From positions 360,011 to 424,010 of the forward strand of contig NZ_CAJHOA010000004.1 in NCBI RefSeq assembly GCF_905120345.1: a stretch of 64,000 nucleotides of DNA. The letters are read 5' to 3'. Positions 48,202 to 57,875 of the stretch are shown one piece after another. The DNA comes from Denitrificimonas caeni (GTDB taxonomy: Bacteria > Pseudomonadota > Gammaproteobacteria > Pseudomonadales > Pseudomonadaceae). A program made the translations under genes and the position numbers. The number at the start of each line of letters is the position of its first letter. The first letter of the stretch is position 1. The notes beneath the pieces are model-generated. The model had not been told where the DNA came from, did not search any database, and was given only the letters and a program-made list of their open reading frames with translations.

Positions 48202-49413
48202 TCAGTTTTTTATAAGTTTGCACTGGCTGTCAGCCAATGAACGATAGGCTTGCTCGCCTGGAATTGTGCGTAGAATGTTGTAGAGATCCCACTCTGATTT
48301 AGACTCGGCAGGCGTTTTTACTTGTGCGAGGTACATGTCATGCACCATCCGACCGTCTTCACGTATCTTGCCGTTTTTAGCAAACATATCGTTGATCGGC
48401 GTTTCAATCATTTTGCTGCGAACCACTTGTGAGTCATCCGAGTCTGTGGCTTTCACAGCATTGAGGTAATGGATGGTTGAAGAGTAAACACCCGCTTGCG
48501 CCATAGTCGGCATGCGACCCACACGCTTATGGTAGCGCTGCGCCCACTCTCGGGTTTCATCATTCATATCCCAGTACCAACCGGTGGTGAGCATCAAGCC
48601 TTGAGTAACCTCTAAACCCATCGAGTGTACGTCGTTTAAGAACACCACCATGCCCGCAAGTTTTTGTCCTGATTGACTTAAACCAAACTGACTGGCGGTT
48701 TGCAGAGCGTTAACCATATCGGCACCAGCATTGGCCAAAGCGACCACTTCAGCACCAGAACCTTGCGCCTGCAGGATATAAGAAGAGAAATCATTACTGG
48801 GGAATGGGTGACGGACCTTACCGACGACTTTTCCACCTTCAGCCTCAATCACCTTGGTTAGATCCGCTTCTAAAGCGTGACCAAAAGCATAGTCGGCCGC
48901 TAAAATAAACCAGTCTTTGCCACCTTCTTGTAGCACCGCATGCGCCGTACCATTGGATAAGGCATAGGTGTCATAGACCCAGTGAATATGATTGGGTGAA
49001 CAGAATTCATTGGTTAACGCAGAAGAGGCTGAACCGGAAATAAGTGCGAGTTTGTTTTCTTGTTCAACAATTTTATTAACTGCCATCACTACTGACGTGG
49101 CGACTAGACCGGTCACTACATCAACGTTTTTCTCATCAATCCACTGCCGTACGGTATTAGCACCCACATCCGGCTTGTTCAAATCATCCGCATTAAAAAG
49201 GACAATTTTTTTACCATTGACCTGCCCACCGAAATCTTCAACCGCCATTTTCAGCGCTTCTAAACCGCCAGGGCCGGACAGGTCACGATAGGTGCCTGAC
49301 ATATCAGCCAGATAGCCAATACGAATTTCATCATCACTGATGGCAGCTTGCGCAGTGCTAGACAGTAAACCTGCGGCAACGATCAGACCAATTGCTTTTC
49401 TTAAACCTTTCAT
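48202..49413 (-). CDS. ABC transporter substrate-binding protein (Liv/amide family)
   Basis: The 403-residue periplasmic binding protein starts at 49413 (MKGLRKAIGLIVAAG) behind AAGG at 8 bases and has a signal peptide ending AQA. It belongs to the leucine/amide-binding type 1 fold: IRIGYLADMSGTYRDLSGPG, GLVATSVVMAVNKIV, ISGSASSALTNE. It is larger than LivK and resembles the group often labelled only as ABC substrate-binding protein, so the exact ligand may be a branched-chain amino acid or another small acid or amide. It lies between the two ATPases and the permeases; a LiuR-like operator ahead of livG points to leucine or a related compound. Confidence 0.88.
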   Translation of the reverse strand: MKGLRKAIGLIVAAGLLSSTAQAAISDDEIRIGYLADMSGTYRDLSGPGGLEALKMAVEDFGGQVNGKKIVLFNADDLNKPDVGANTVRQWIDEKNVDVVTGLVATSVVMAVNKIVEQENKLALISGSASSALTNEFCSPNHIHWVYDTYALSNGTAHAVLQEGGKDWFILAADYAFGHALEADLTKVIEAEGGKVVGKVRHPFPSNDFSSYILQAQGSGAEVVALANAGADMVNALQTASQFGLSQSGQKLAGMVVFLNDVHSMGLEVTQGLMLTTGWYWDMNDETREWAQRYHKRVGRMPTMAQAGVYSSTIHYLNAVKATDSDDSQVVRSKMIETPINDMFAKNGKIREDGRMVHDMYLAQVKTPAESKSEWDLYNILRTIPGEQAYRSLADSQCKLIKN

Positions 49414-49487
49414 AGAACACCTTTTGAGTTTTATTGTTGTTGTCACACTAAGTGGTTTCTTACGAGGCTTCTCTGCTGAGAAAAAGT

Positions 49488-50201
49488 TTATACACCTAAA
49501 TTTTTACTCAAATACTCCTGTTTTGATGGCAATTCAGCCGCACTGATTTCGTCAATGATTTTGCCGTGTTCCATTAAGTAATGACGGTCAGCAAGGGGTG
49601 CAGCAAAACGAAAATTTTGCTCAACCAACACAATAGTCAGACCTTTTTCTTTAAGCTTGATCAGCACTTCGGCTAATTTCTGCACAATCACTGGAGCCAG
49701 GCCTTCAGTAATTTCATCGAGCAATAATAAGTTCGCTCCAGTGCGTAAAATACGTGCCAAAGCTAGCATTTGCTGCTCGCCCCCTGAGAGTCGCGTGCCC
49801 TGACTAAAGCGCCGCTCATACAGGTTAGGAAACATCTCATAGAGTTCATCAAGGTTCATGCCGCCGCTGCGCACAGTCGGCGGCAGCAGTAAGTTTTCCT
49901 CGACATTGAGGCTGGCGAAAATACCGCGCTCTTCAGGGCAAAAACCCACACCTAAACGCGGAATATGATGGGCCGGAATAGTCATGGTTTCCGTGCCATT
50001 GATCATGATCGAACCGCTACGCTTGCCAACCATATTCATAATCGCGCGCAAGGTGGTGCTGCGCCCGGCGCCATTACGGCCGAGTAAAGTCACTAACTCA
50101 CCACGGCGCACGACCATGTTGACGCCATGCAAGATATGCGACTGACCGTAGTAGGCATGCAAATCTTCAACCACGAGTTGTTCACGATTGGATGCATTCA
50201 T
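49488..50201 (-). CDS. livF: Branched-chain amino acid-type ABC ATPase LivF
   Basis: This is the 237-residue ATP-binding subunit of the Liv-type importer. Signature LSGGEQQMLALARI and Walker B LLLLDEITEGLAP are normal. The Walker A is GRNGAGRST: the invariant lysine is arginine, which the codon CGC confirms. Its ATG overlaps the livG stop by 4 bases. Arg at this place recurs in some LivF-like proteins as far as I recall, so the subunit may bind or hydrolyse ATP differently from LivG. Confidence 0.92.
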   Translation of the reverse strand: MNASNREQLVVEDLHAYYGQSHILHGVNMVVRRGELVTLLGRNGAGRSTTLRAIMNMVGKRSGSIMINGTETMTIPAHHIPRLGVGFCPEERGIFASLNVEENLLLPPTVRSGGMNLDELYEMFPNLYERRFSQGTRLSGGEQQMLALARILRTGANLLLLDEITEGLAPVIVQKLAEVLIKLKEKGLTIVLVEQNFRFAAPLADRHYLMEHGKIIDEISAAELPSKQEYLSKNLGV

Positions 50202-50968
50202 AGCGCCACCTCGTCCGTCACCGCAGTACCTAAGTACGCTTCACGTACCGCTGAATTAGCCGAGACTGTTGCATAATCACCTTCGGCTAAAATAGAGCCG
50301 CGCGCCAGCACGGTAATCGCATCGCATAAACGACTGACCACACTCAAATTATGCTCAACCATTAATACCGTACGCCCCACCGCCACACGTCGGACGAGGT
50401 CAACCACCATATCGACATCTTCTTGACCCATACCTTGCGTCGGCTCATCCAACAACAGCATCACCGGATCAAGGGCCATGGTAGTCGCCAGTTCTAAGGC
50501 GCGCTTACGGCCATAGGACAGTTCATGCGTGACCGTATCGGCAAAACTACCCAGCCCGACCTTTTCGAGTAATTCCATCGCTCGCTCATTTAAACTATTT
50601 AAGCTGCGTTCGGATTTCCAAAAATGAAACGAATTACCTTGTTTACTTTGCAAGGCCACACGTACGTTTTCCAAAACAGTCATCTGTCCAAACACGGCAG
50701 AAATCTGAAATGAGCGCACCAGCCCTAACTTGGCAATCTGATTGGCACGGGTGCCGGTGATGGCTTTACCTTGGAAAAGAATCTCTCCACGGGTCGGCGG
50801 TAAGAAATGTGTTAATAAATTAAAAAATGTGGTTTTGCCTGCACCATTAGGACCAATTAAGGCATGGATATGGCCTTTTTTAACTTTTAAATCAACATCA
50901 TTGACGGCAGTAAAGCCACGAAACGCCTTGGTTAACCCACGCGTTTCTAAAATAATATCCGATGACAT
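50198..50968 (-). CDS. livG: Branched-chain amino acid-type ABC ATPase LivG
   Basis: LivG is the 256-residue partner ATPase with a regular Walker A (GPNGAGKTTFFNLLTHFLPP), signature LSYGRKRALELA (the Liv-type LSYG form), Walker B MLLLDEPTQGMGQEDV and the H-loop VEHNLSVVSRLC. It is the first gene of livG-livF-binding protein-livH-livM. A LiuR-like palindrome lies 60 bases upstream. Confidence 0.94.
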   Translation of the reverse strand: MSSDIILETRGLTKAFRGFTAVNDVDLKVKKGHIHALIGPNGAGKTTFFNLLTHFLPPTRGEILFQGKAITGTRANQIAKLGLVRSFQISAVFGQMTVLENVRVALQSKQGNSFHFWKSERSLNSLNERAMELLEKVGLGSFADTVTHELSYGRKRALELATTMALDPVMLLLDEPTQGMGQEDVDMVVDLVRRVAVGRTVLMVEHNLSVVSRLCDAITVLARGSILAEGDYATVSANSAVREAYLGTAVTDEVAL

Positions 50969-51027
50969 GTGCAGCCCTCTAACCCTGATTATTGTTGTTG
51001 GTTATTAGCTTTATAATCGCATTCCCT

Positions 51028-51041
51028 TTACGTTAACGATA
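51028..51041 (-). promoter_or_regulatory. LiuR-like operator upstream of the liv operon
   Basis: TTACGTTAACGATA matches 12 of 14 positions of the perfect palindrome TTACGTTAACGTAA found in the liuA promoter region at 54860-54873. It is 60 bases before the livG ATG, a position fit for control of that promoter. Confidence 0.6.
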
Positions 51042-51056
51042 ACAAGAGTTTTCCTT

Positions 51057-51109
51057 TTAAAGCAAGCGTGATTAAGCAAAAAAGACTTGCGCTTAATCAC
51101 GCGCTTTAA
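51057..51109. terminator. Terminator after the OprD-family porin gene
   Basis: GCGTGATTAAGC and GCTTAATCACGC form a 12-bp stem (51066-51102), extended by TTAAAGC/GCTTTAA after a 2-base bulge. On the minus strand it is followed by TTTTAAAAGG. It separates the porin gene from livG. Confidence 0.7.
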
Positions 51110-51122
51110 TCGTCTTAGGAAA

Positions 51123-52391
51123 TTAAAACTTAAATGTGTAGTTAACGATGACACGGTTTTCGTCAATATCAGTGGTATGCGAGCCACGGTACATCACGTT
51201 ACGCACCAACAAGCTGACATCTTTTAAAGGACCTGACTGCACGGTGTAACCCAGATCAATATCGCGTTCCCACTCTTTAGCATTCTGTCCAGCGACTTTA
51301 AAATTATCACCACTGACGTAGCGCGCCATCAAATTCAGGCCCGGTACGCCGATTTGCGCAAAGTTATAGTCATAACGTATTTGCCAAGAATCTTCTTTAG
51401 CACGCAAGAAAGGATAGTAGGTTGAGGTATTCATCGTCCAAGGGTCAGTGCCGCCACCCAAATAGGGTGTTCCAGTTTTACCACTTTGATCTTGGTAACC
51501 TAGACCTAACCAATGCCCTGCGTAACCGAGCGAGAACATACCGCTGGCTAAACTGCTATCAACGTTAGTATTACCCTTGTCGGAGCTTTTGAAGTAACGC
51601 AGATCAGTCTTAAATTTAAGTACGCTGGTTAAATCCGTTAAAAACTGCAGGTTGGCGTGGTGCTGACTGTAGTTATCTTTTAGTTCAGCATAAAAATAAG
51701 TACCCGTTAGGCCTGGGATAAACTGATAACTGCTACCAGCATAGTTAAACTTATTACTGGTAACACCACCGGTTGCACCATCTGCAGCCATGATCATATT
51801 TTCGTAGTTAGTCGAATCACGCAGGCGTACTTTCTGAAACTGTCCTGCTGTTAGGGTTAGGTTGTCAATATCTTTAGATTGAACTTGGCCACCTTGAAAG
51901 GTCTGCGGCAGCATCCGTGTGTCATTACGGAAAGCAATCGGCAGCACAGGCTCGTGTGTACCAACCGTCAGCACTGTGTCAGAGATTTTTGCTTTTCCGG
52001 TAAAACCAATAAAACCGTGCTGGTCGGCAGATTTACCAGTATGACGACTGCGCACCAAGGTGCCAGTCCCCCCTGTGCCGCCACCCGAATCCAGTTTAAT
52101 TCCAGCCAACCCCAAGGCCTCCACACCTAAACCGATAGTACCTTCGGTATAGCCTGACTTTAGACGCAACATAAAGCCTTGGCCCCAGTCTTCAGACTTC
52201 GACTGGCTTTTGCCTTTATGAACAGGTGCACCAGGTAAACCACTGTCGCGGTAATCACGGTTCATATAGAAGTTACGTAAACTTAAACTGCCTTCGCTAT
52301 CTTCAACAAATGCCGCTTGCGCTAGGCTAGGCACGGCAATCGCCGCCGCCAAGGTGCTGACTAAAAATATCTTATTCATTTTAACGTGCAT
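51123..52391 (-). CDS. OprD-family outer-membrane porin
   Basis: The 422-residue protein has a signal peptide (MHVKMNKIFLVSTLAAAIA, ending AQA) and the OprD-family beginnings FVEDSEGSLSLRNFYMNRDY and SEDWGQGFMLRLKSGYTEG. It then continues with beta-rich repeats to a terminal Phe (NYTFKF), needed for outer-membrane assembly. OprD porins take up carboxylates and amino acids. It is the third gene of a leftward cluster (acyl-CoA synthetase, CMD-family protein, porin) that shares the LiuR-operator region with liuA, and it ends before the liv operon. So it may admit a branched-chain acid or amino acid; the substrate is inferred only. Confidence 0.9.
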   Translation of the reverse strand: MHVKMNKIFLVSTLAAAIAVPSLAQAAFVEDSEGSLSLRNFYMNRDYRDSGLPGAPVHKGKSQSKSEDWGQGFMLRLKSGYTEGTIGLGVEALGLAGIKLDSGGGTGGTGTLVRSRHTGKSADQHGFIGFTGKAKISDTVLTVGTHEPVLPIAFRNDTRMLPQTFQGGQVQSKDIDNLTLTAGQFQKVRLRDSTNYENMIMAADGATGGVTSNKFNYAGSSYQFIPGLTGTYFYAELKDNYSQHHANLQFLTDLTSVLKFKTDLRYFKSSDKGNTNVDSSLASGMFSLGYAGHWLGLGYQDQSGKTGTPYLGGGTDPWTMNTSTYYPFLRAKEDSWQIRYDYNFAQIGVPGLNLMARYVSGDNFKVAGQNAKEWERDIDLGYTVQSGPLKDVSLLVRNVMYRGSHTTDIDENRVIVNYTFKF

Positions 52392-52451
52392 AGTGAGTCT
52401 CTCTTGTTGTTATTGACGACTTCTTATGTAGGAGCATTGAGCTCTATTGCA

Positions 52452-53036
52452 TTATTTGACGCGGGGAATCCGCCCCATCAAATAAAACTCATCATTGGGC
52501 GGTGTGCCGGCCATGGATACCAAACGATTGGATAGCCCAAAGAAAGAGGCAATCGCCCCCATATCCCAAATATCATCCAGACTAAAACCCTGCGCTTGCA
52601 GCTTGGCGACCCACTCATCAGTCAGCACGCCACAGTCAATCGCTAAGTGATAGGTGTAATCCAGCATCAGCCGTTGCTTGGCAGTAATCGGTGCGGTACG
52701 GAAGTTAATCGCAATCTGATCGGATAAGTGCGGTTGCTTAGAATAAATACGCAGCAAGGCACCATGCGCGACCACGCAATATAAGCACTCATGCTGTGCG
52801 CTCATCGCCACCACAATCATTTCGCGTTCAGCTAGCGTAAGTGTGGGTGATTCACGATCCATCAGCGCATCGTGATAAGCAAAAAATGCCCGAAACTCAG
52901 CGGGACGATGCGCCAGCATTAAAAACACATTGGGGATAAATCCGGCTTTTTCTTGCACCGCGAGCATCTGTTGCTGAATATCATCGGGCAACTCTAAAAT
53001 AGAATCGGCAAGCGGAAATCGGCTCAATTGAGACAT
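52452..53036 (-). CDS. CMD/AhpD-like peroxidase-related protein
   Basis: The 194-residue protein belongs to the carboxymuconolactone decarboxylase/AhpD-like group labelled peroxidase-related enzyme. It has the redox motif CLYCVVAHG (CxxC with a following His) and AEREMIVVAMSAQHECLYC. AhpD-type proteins reduce peroxides through these cysteines. It follows the acyl-CoA synthetase by 36 bases on the same strand. Its use in fatty or branched-chain acid degradation is unclear; protection from peroxides or thiol redox is an inference. Confidence 0.85.
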   Translation of the reverse strand: MSQLSRFPLADSILELPDDIQQQMLAVQEKAGFIPNVFLMLAHRPAEFRAFFAYHDALMDRESPTLTLAEREMIVVAMSAQHECLYCVVAHGALLRIYSKQPHLSDQIAINFRTAPITAKQRLMLDYTYHLAIDCGVLTDEWVAKLQAQGFSLDDIWDMGAIASFFGLSNRLVSMAGTPPNDEFYLMGRIPRVK

Positions 53037-53072
53037 GCTGCAACCTCTTTATTATTATTGATGACAAAAAAA

Positions 53073-54752
53073 CTAAGCACTTTCTGGGCAAAATTCCGCG
53101 ACGCTGATTTCACGCATCTTAAATTTCTGCACCTTGCCACTGATGGTCATCGGAAAATCATGCACAAATTTGATAAAGCGCGGCACTTTAAAGTGAGCAA
53201 TTTTCCCTTTGCAGTAGTCTCTTAAATCATCGGTAGTCAGCTCGTCACCTGGATGTAACTGCACCCAAGCCACAATTTCCTCACCAAACTTCTCGCATGG
53301 AATACCCACAACCTGCACATCAGCCACACACTTATGGGTATAAATAAACTCTTCGATTTCACGCGGATAGACGTTTTCACCGCCACGGATAATCATGTCT
53401 TTATTACGCCCAACAATTTTTATATAGCCATCATCATCCATAATCGCGAGATCGCCGGTATGCATCCAACGCGCGCTATCGAGGGCTTCTTTAGTGGCAT
53501 CGGGGTTGTTCCAATAGCCGAGCATCACGCTATAACCACGGGTACATAGCTCACCAATTTGTCCACGCGGCACAATCTCACCTTCCTCATTGACTACTTT
53601 GCTTTCGAGATGGGGCTGCGTACGTCCAACTGTGGTGGTGCGATGTTCAAGGTTATCGTTAGCTGCGGTTTGCGTGGAGACGGGGCTGGTTTCGGTCATG
53701 CCATAAGCAATTTGTACTTCGCTCATGTGCATATCGGCAATCACACGTTTCATCACCTCAATCGGGCAAATAGAGCCTGCCATGATCCCAGTACGTAAGC
53801 TGCTAAGATCTAAGCTTGGCAACTCATCACTATCGAGCATGGCAATAAACATAGTGGGCACGCCGTATAGAACCGTCGCTTTTTCCTCGGCAATCGTACG
53901 TAACGTCGTCACCGGGTCAAAGGCAGCGCTGGGGTAGATAATGGTGCTGCCGTGAGTTAAAGCGCCTAAGTTGCCCATCACCATGCCAAAGCAATGGTAA
54001 AGCGGTACCGGAATGACCATGCGATCATGCTCAGTTAAACCAAGGCTTTCACCGACCATATAGCCATTATTCAAAATATTGTAATGGCTGAGCGTAGCTC
54101 CCTTAGGGAAGCCCGTGGTGCCTGAGGTGTATTGAATATTAATCGGCTGATCAAACTGCAAGCGCCGACCGACTTCAGTCAATGCCTCATCGCTAACCGT
54201 ATGCGCAGCAGTTAACACGCCCTGCCAAGCCATCATGCCGGGTGCCGGCTGATCACTGAGACTAATGACACCTTTGAGTAACGGTAATCTTGGACTCTGT
54301 AACTGCCCTGGCGCAGCAGGTGCTAACTCAGGTAACAAATCACTGATCATGGCGTGATAATCAGAGCTTTTGAACGATGATGCACTGATCAACCAAGCAC
54401 AGCCCGACTGTTTCAGCACATACTCCAACTCGCTGGTGCGATAGGCCGGGTTAATATTCACCAGAATCGCGCCAACTTTTGCCGTAGCAAATTGGCTAAC
54501 TAACCACTGCACGCAATTCGGTGACCAAATACCGACACGATCACCAGGTTTAATCTCCAGAGCCAGTAAAGCACGCGCAGACTTGTTAACTAAGACACCT
54601 AGTTCAGCCCAAGTCATGCGTATATCTTGTTCACTGGCGACCAGCGCTTCACGATCAGGAAAACGCGCAACTGTCTGATCGAAGGCTTCGCCAATAGTCA
54701 TAGCCAATAGAGGTTTATCCTGCAAACCGCAGGTGTAGCTTGGATTACTCAT
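53073..54752 (-). CDS. AMP-forming acyl-CoA synthetase (ACSF2-like)
   Basis: This is a 559-residue adenylate-forming enzyme that activates a carboxylic acid to its CoA ester. Motifs: P-loop [23 protein letters not shown], the hinge [20 protein letters not shown] and the C-terminal lysine region [11 protein letters not shown]. It diverges from liuA over a region holding a LiuR-type operator; similar synthetases are linked to liu genes in other gammaproteobacteria as I recall. Probable substrates are short or branched acids such as isovalerate; not proven. Confidence 0.9.
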   Translation of the reverse strand: MSNPSYTCGLQDKPLLAMTIGEAFDQTVARFPDREALVASEQDIRMTWAELGVLVNKSARALLALEIKPGDRVGIWSPNCVQWLVSQFATAKVGAILVNINPAYRTSELEYVLKQSGCAWLISASSFKSSDYHAMISDLLPELAPAAPGQLQSPRLPLLKGVISLSDQPAPGMMAWQGVLTAAHTVSDEALTEVGRRLQFDQPINIQYTSGTTGFPKGATLSHYNILNNGYMVGESLGLTEHDRMVIPVPLYHCFGMVMGNLGALTHGSTIIYPSAAFDPVTTLRTIAEEKATVLYGVPTMFIAMLDSDELPSLDLSSLRTGIMAGSICPIEVMKRVIADMHMSEVQIAYGMTETSPVSTQTAANDNLEHRTTTVGRTQPHLESKVVNEEGEIVPRGQIGELCTRGYSVMLGYWNNPDATKEALDSARWMHTGDLAIMDDDGYIKIVGRNKDMIIRGGENVYPREIEEFIYTHKCVADVQVVGIPCEKFGEEIVAWVQLHPGDELTTDDLRDYCKGKIAHFKVPRFIKFVHDFPMTISGKVQKFKMREISVAEFCPESA

Positions 54753-54836
54753 ATCAAATTCCCTCTGTATTTATGTTTGTTATCGAGGTTGATTTTTTTG
54801 GACTCGCTGTTTCCTTTCCTGTTTTCAAGATTAGTG

Positions 54837-54873
54837 TTGACAGCTAATCCATGGTTGGCTTACGTTAACGTAA
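54837..54873 (+). promoter_or_regulatory. liuA promoter with LiuR operator
   Basis: TTGACA (54837-54842, perfect -35) is followed by the 14-bp palindrome TTACGTTAACGTAA (54860-54873), which covers the -10 position (TACGTT at 18 bases). The palindrome resembles the LiuR sites I recall from other proteobacteria. It lies in the divergent region between the acyl-CoA synthetase and liuA, so it may serve both. The gene for the presumed regulator is at 62963. Confidence 0.75.
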
Positions 54874-54884
54874 AGGTCATATCC

Positions 54885-54983
54885 ATGGCTACAACATACA
54901 ACGCAATTGAAGCCGATGTAAACACCCTAAAAACACTCAATGAATATGACGTAGATATAACAACCAGGCGATTTGCCTCTTAA
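54885..54983 (+). CDS. Possible 32-codon frame upstream of liuA
   Basis: An ATG at 54885 with AAAGG 9 bases upstream opens a 32-residue frame ([18 protein letters not shown], then [14 protein letters not shown]) ending 34 bases before liuA. A longer frame from 54777 crosses the operator and is unlikely. It has no run of leucine codons. Since the transcription start may lie very close to or after its Shine-Dalgarno, it may be untranslated leader; low confidence. Confidence 0.25.
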   Translation: MATTYNAIEADVNTLKTLNEYDVDITTRRFAS

Positions 54984-55017
54984 AACAAATACAAAATTAA
55001 TTCAAAGGTACTTACAC

Positions 55018-56181
55018 ATGACATATTCCAGCCTTAACTTCGCGCTTGGTGAAACCGTCGATATGCTGCGCGATCAAGTACGCAGCTTTGTTCAAAGTGA
55101 GGTCGCGCCACGCGCTGAAGCGATTGATCGCGACAACCTTTTCCCTGAGGACATGTGGCGTAAGTTTGGCGATATGGGTCTACTCGGAATCACTGTGCCC
55201 GAAGAGTACGGCGGTGCTGGCATGGGTTACTTAGCACATGTGATTGCCCTTGAAGAAATCAGCCGTGGCTCAGCCTCTGTAGGCCTGTCCTATGGTGCGC
55301 ACTCCAACTTATGTGTTAACCAAATCAACCGAAACGGCACGCATGAGCAAAAACTAAAGTACTTACCCAAGTTAATTTCTGGTGAACATGTCGGTGCGCT
55401 AGCCATGAGTGAGCCCAACGCTGGCTCGGATGTAGTATCCATGCGCTTACGGGCTGATCGTAAAGGCGATCATTTTGTACTCAACGGCAGTAAAACTTGG
55501 ATTACCAATGGCCCAGATGCCAATACCTATGTGATTTATGCAAAAACCGATGCTGATAAAGGCGCGCACGGGATTACGGCATTTATCGTTGAGCGTGATT
55601 GGCAAGGTTTTAGCCGTGGTTCTAAGTTTGACAAACTCGGTATGCGCGGTTCTAACACCTGCGAACTATTCTTTGACAATGTTGCAGTGCCTGCAGAAAA
55701 CATCTTAGGCGAACTTAATGGCGGTGTTAAAGTTCTGATGAGCGGTCTGGATTATGAGCGCGTAGTGCTCGCCGGCGGCCCAGTCGGTATTATGCAAGCC
55801 TGCATGGATGTGGTGGTGCCCTATATTCATGACCGCAAGCAGTTCGGTAAAAGTATCGGTGAGTTCCAGTTTATTCAGGGCAAAATCGCCGACATGTACT
55901 CACAAATGAACGCCAGCCGCGCCTATTTATACGCTGTAGCGAATGCTTGCGACCGTGCGGAAACGACCCGTAAAGATTCTGCTGGAGTGATTCTCTATAC
56001 CGCGGAAACCGCTACTAAGATGGCCTTAGAAGCGATTCAAATTTTAGGCGGCAACGGTTATATCAACGAATTCCCAGCCGGCCGTTTACTACGCGATGCT
56101 AAGTTATATGAGATTGGCGCTGGCACCAGTGAAATTCGCCGTATGTTGATTGGTCGTGAATTATTCCGCGAGACCAAATAA
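55018..56181 (+). CDS. liuA: Isovaleryl-CoA dehydrogenase LiuA
   Basis: LiuA is an FAD-dependent acyl-CoA dehydrogenase that oxidises isovaleryl-CoA to 3-methylcrotonyl-CoA in leucine breakdown. I choose ATG 55018 ([20 protein letters not shown]), with AAAGG 9 bases upstream, giving 387 residues. It has [13 protein letters not shown], the FAD segment [20 protein letters not shown] (Glu as the catalytic base position in isovaleryl-CoA dehydrogenases) and [13 protein letters not shown]. First gene of liuABCDE-scoAB. Confidence 0.95.
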   Translation: MTYSSLNFALGETVDMLRDQVRSFVQSEVAPRAEAIDRDNLFPEDMWRKFGDMGLLGITVPEEYGGAGMGYLAHVIALEEISRGSASVGLSYGAHSNLCVNQINRNGTHEQKLKYLPKLISGEHVGALAMSEPNAGSDVVSMRLRADRKGDHFVLNGSKTWITNGPDANTYVIYAKTDADKGAHGITAFIVERDWQGFSRGSKFDKLGMRGSNTCELFFDNVAVPAENILGELNGGVKVLMSGLDYERVVLAGGPVGIMQACMDVVVPYIHDRKQFGKSIGEFQFIQGKIADMYSQMNASRAYLYAVANACDRAETTRKDSAGVILYTAETATKMALEAIQILGGNGYINEFPAGRLLRDAKLYEIGAGTSEIRRMLIGRELFRETK

Positions 56182-56256
56182 GCCTTCTCTATACGCCCCT
56201 TGCAAGCATTTAACCTTGCAAGGGTAGCTATAACAATAACAGTAGAGGAACAGCCA

Positions 56257-57864
56257 ATGGCCACCTTGCAGACTAAAATTAATACCCGCTCCCCCGAATT
56301 TTCTCTCAATACACAAGCGATGCAAGAGCAAGTGAATGACTTGCGTGCGTTACTCAACAGCACTAGCCAAGGCGGTGGTCAAGCGGCGCAAGACCGGCAC
56401 AAATCACGCGGTAAGTTATTGGTGCGCGAGCGGATTAACGCGCTGCTGGATAGCGGATCGGCCTTTTTAGAAGTGTCGCCATTAGCTGCCCACGCTGTCT
56501 ATGCTGACAATATTGCTGCGGCAGGTGTAGTCGCCGGTATTGGTCGTGTTGAAGGTGTTGAGTGCATGATTATTGCTAACGACGCCACGGTTAAAGGCGG
56601 TACTTACTATCCACTCACGGTGAAAAAACACCTTCGCGCACAAACCATAGCTCAGCAAAATCGCCTGCCCTGCATTTACTTGGTTGATTCAGGTGGCGCT
56701 AATTTACCTAACCAAGATGAAGTGTTCCCCGATCGCGAACACTTCGGTCGTATCTTCTTCAACCAAGCCAATATGAGTGCTAAAGGCATCCCTCAAATCG
56801 CTGTGGTGATGGGATCCTGTACTGCTGGTGGTGCCTACGTCCCGGCAATGTCTGACGAAACCATTATGGTCCGCGATCAAGCAACTATTTTCTTAGCCGG
56901 CCCCCCTTTAGTTAAAGCCGCGACCGGTGAAGTGGTTACCGCCGAAGAATTAGGCGGCGCGGATACCCACTGCCGTATTTCTGGTGTGGCTGACCATTAC
57001 GCTGAAGATGATAATCACGCTCTAGCGATTGCTCGTCGTTGTGTGGCCAATTTAAATTGGAAAAAACTCGGTGAATTACAAACCCGTCTAGTGCGAGCAC
57101 CGTTATACGATTGCCAAGAACTCTACGGGGTGATTCCTGCCGATGCCAAACAGCCCTTTGATGTACGAGAAATTATCTCGCGTTTAGTGGATGGTAGCGA
57201 GTTTGATGAATTTAAAGCCCTGTTCGGCACCACCTTAGTCTGTGGTTTTGCTCACTTACACGGTTACCCAGTCGCGATTCTCGGCAACAACGGTATTTTA
57301 TTTGCCGAAGCCGCACAAAAAGGCGCGCACTTTATTGAGCTGGCCTGCCAACGCGGTATTCCGCTGATTTTCCTACAAAATATCACCGGCTTTATGGTCG
57401 GTAAGAAATATGAAGAAGGTGGCATTGCCAAGCATGGCGCTAAATTAGTTACCGCAGTGGCCTGTGCACAAGTGCCTAAACTCACGGTACTGGTTGGCGG
57501 TAGCTTCGGTGCTGGTAACTACGGCATGTGCGGTCGCGCCTATGATCCACGTTTTTTATGGATGTGGCCTAACGCGCGTATTGGCGTGATGGGTGGCGAA
57601 CAAGCAGCCGGCGTTCTGGCACAAGTTAAACGTGAGCAAGTCGAGCGCGCTGGCGGTAGTTTCTCTGCCGCAGAAGAAGCCGCGATTAAAGAGCCTATTC
57701 TGGCGCAATACGAACACCAAGGTCACCCTTACTACTCCAGTGCTCGCTTGTGGGATGACGGCGTGATTGATCCGGCGCAAACCCGTGACGTATTGGGTTT
57801 AGCGCTATCAGCAACGTTAAATGCCCCTATTGAGCCGACCACGTTCGGCGTATTCCGCATGTAA
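56257..57864 (+). CDS. liuB: Methylcrotonyl-CoA carboxylase carboxyltransferase subunit LiuB
   Basis: LiuB transfers carboxyl from biotin on LiuD to 3-methylcrotonyl-CoA, forming 3-methylglutaconyl-CoA. The start at 56257 ([15 protein letters not shown]) has GAGGA 7 bases upstream; 535 residues. The carboxyltransferase crotonase-like halves are visible: [36 protein letters not shown] and [40 protein letters not shown]. It is 75 bases after liuA and 11 bases before liuC. Confidence 0.96.
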   Translation: MATLQTKINTRSPEFSLNTQAMQEQVNDLRALLNSTSQGGGQAAQDRHKSRGKLLVRERINALLDSGSAFLEVSPLAAHAVYADNIAAAGVVAGIGRVEGVECMIIANDATVKGGTYYPLTVKKHLRAQTIAQQNRLPCIYLVDSGGANLPNQDEVFPDREHFGRIFFNQANMSAKGIPQIAVVMGSCTAGGAYVPAMSDETIMVRDQATIFLAGPPLVKAATGEVVTAEELGGADTHCRISGVADHYAEDDNHALAIARRCVANLNWKKLGELQTRLVRAPLYDCQELYGVIPADAKQPFDVREIISRLVDGSEFDEFKALFGTTLVCGFAHLHGYPVAILGNNGILFAEAAQKGAHFIELACQRGIPLIFLQNITGFMVGKKYEEGGIAKHGAKLVTAVACAQVPKLTVLVGGSFGAGNYGMCGRAYDPRFLWMWPNARIGVMGGEQAAGVLAQVKREQVERAGGSFSAAEEAAIKEPILAQYEHQGHPYYSSARLWDDGVIDPAQTRDVLGLALSATLNAPIEPTTFGVFRM

Positions 57865-57875
57865 GGAAAGCACTC

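Noticed and set aside
54777..54983. 68-codon frame covering the liuA promoter region
   Set aside because: Its first half includes the -35 and the LiuR palindrome, so it cannot be transcribed from that promoter; only the last 32 codons were kept as a weak candidate.
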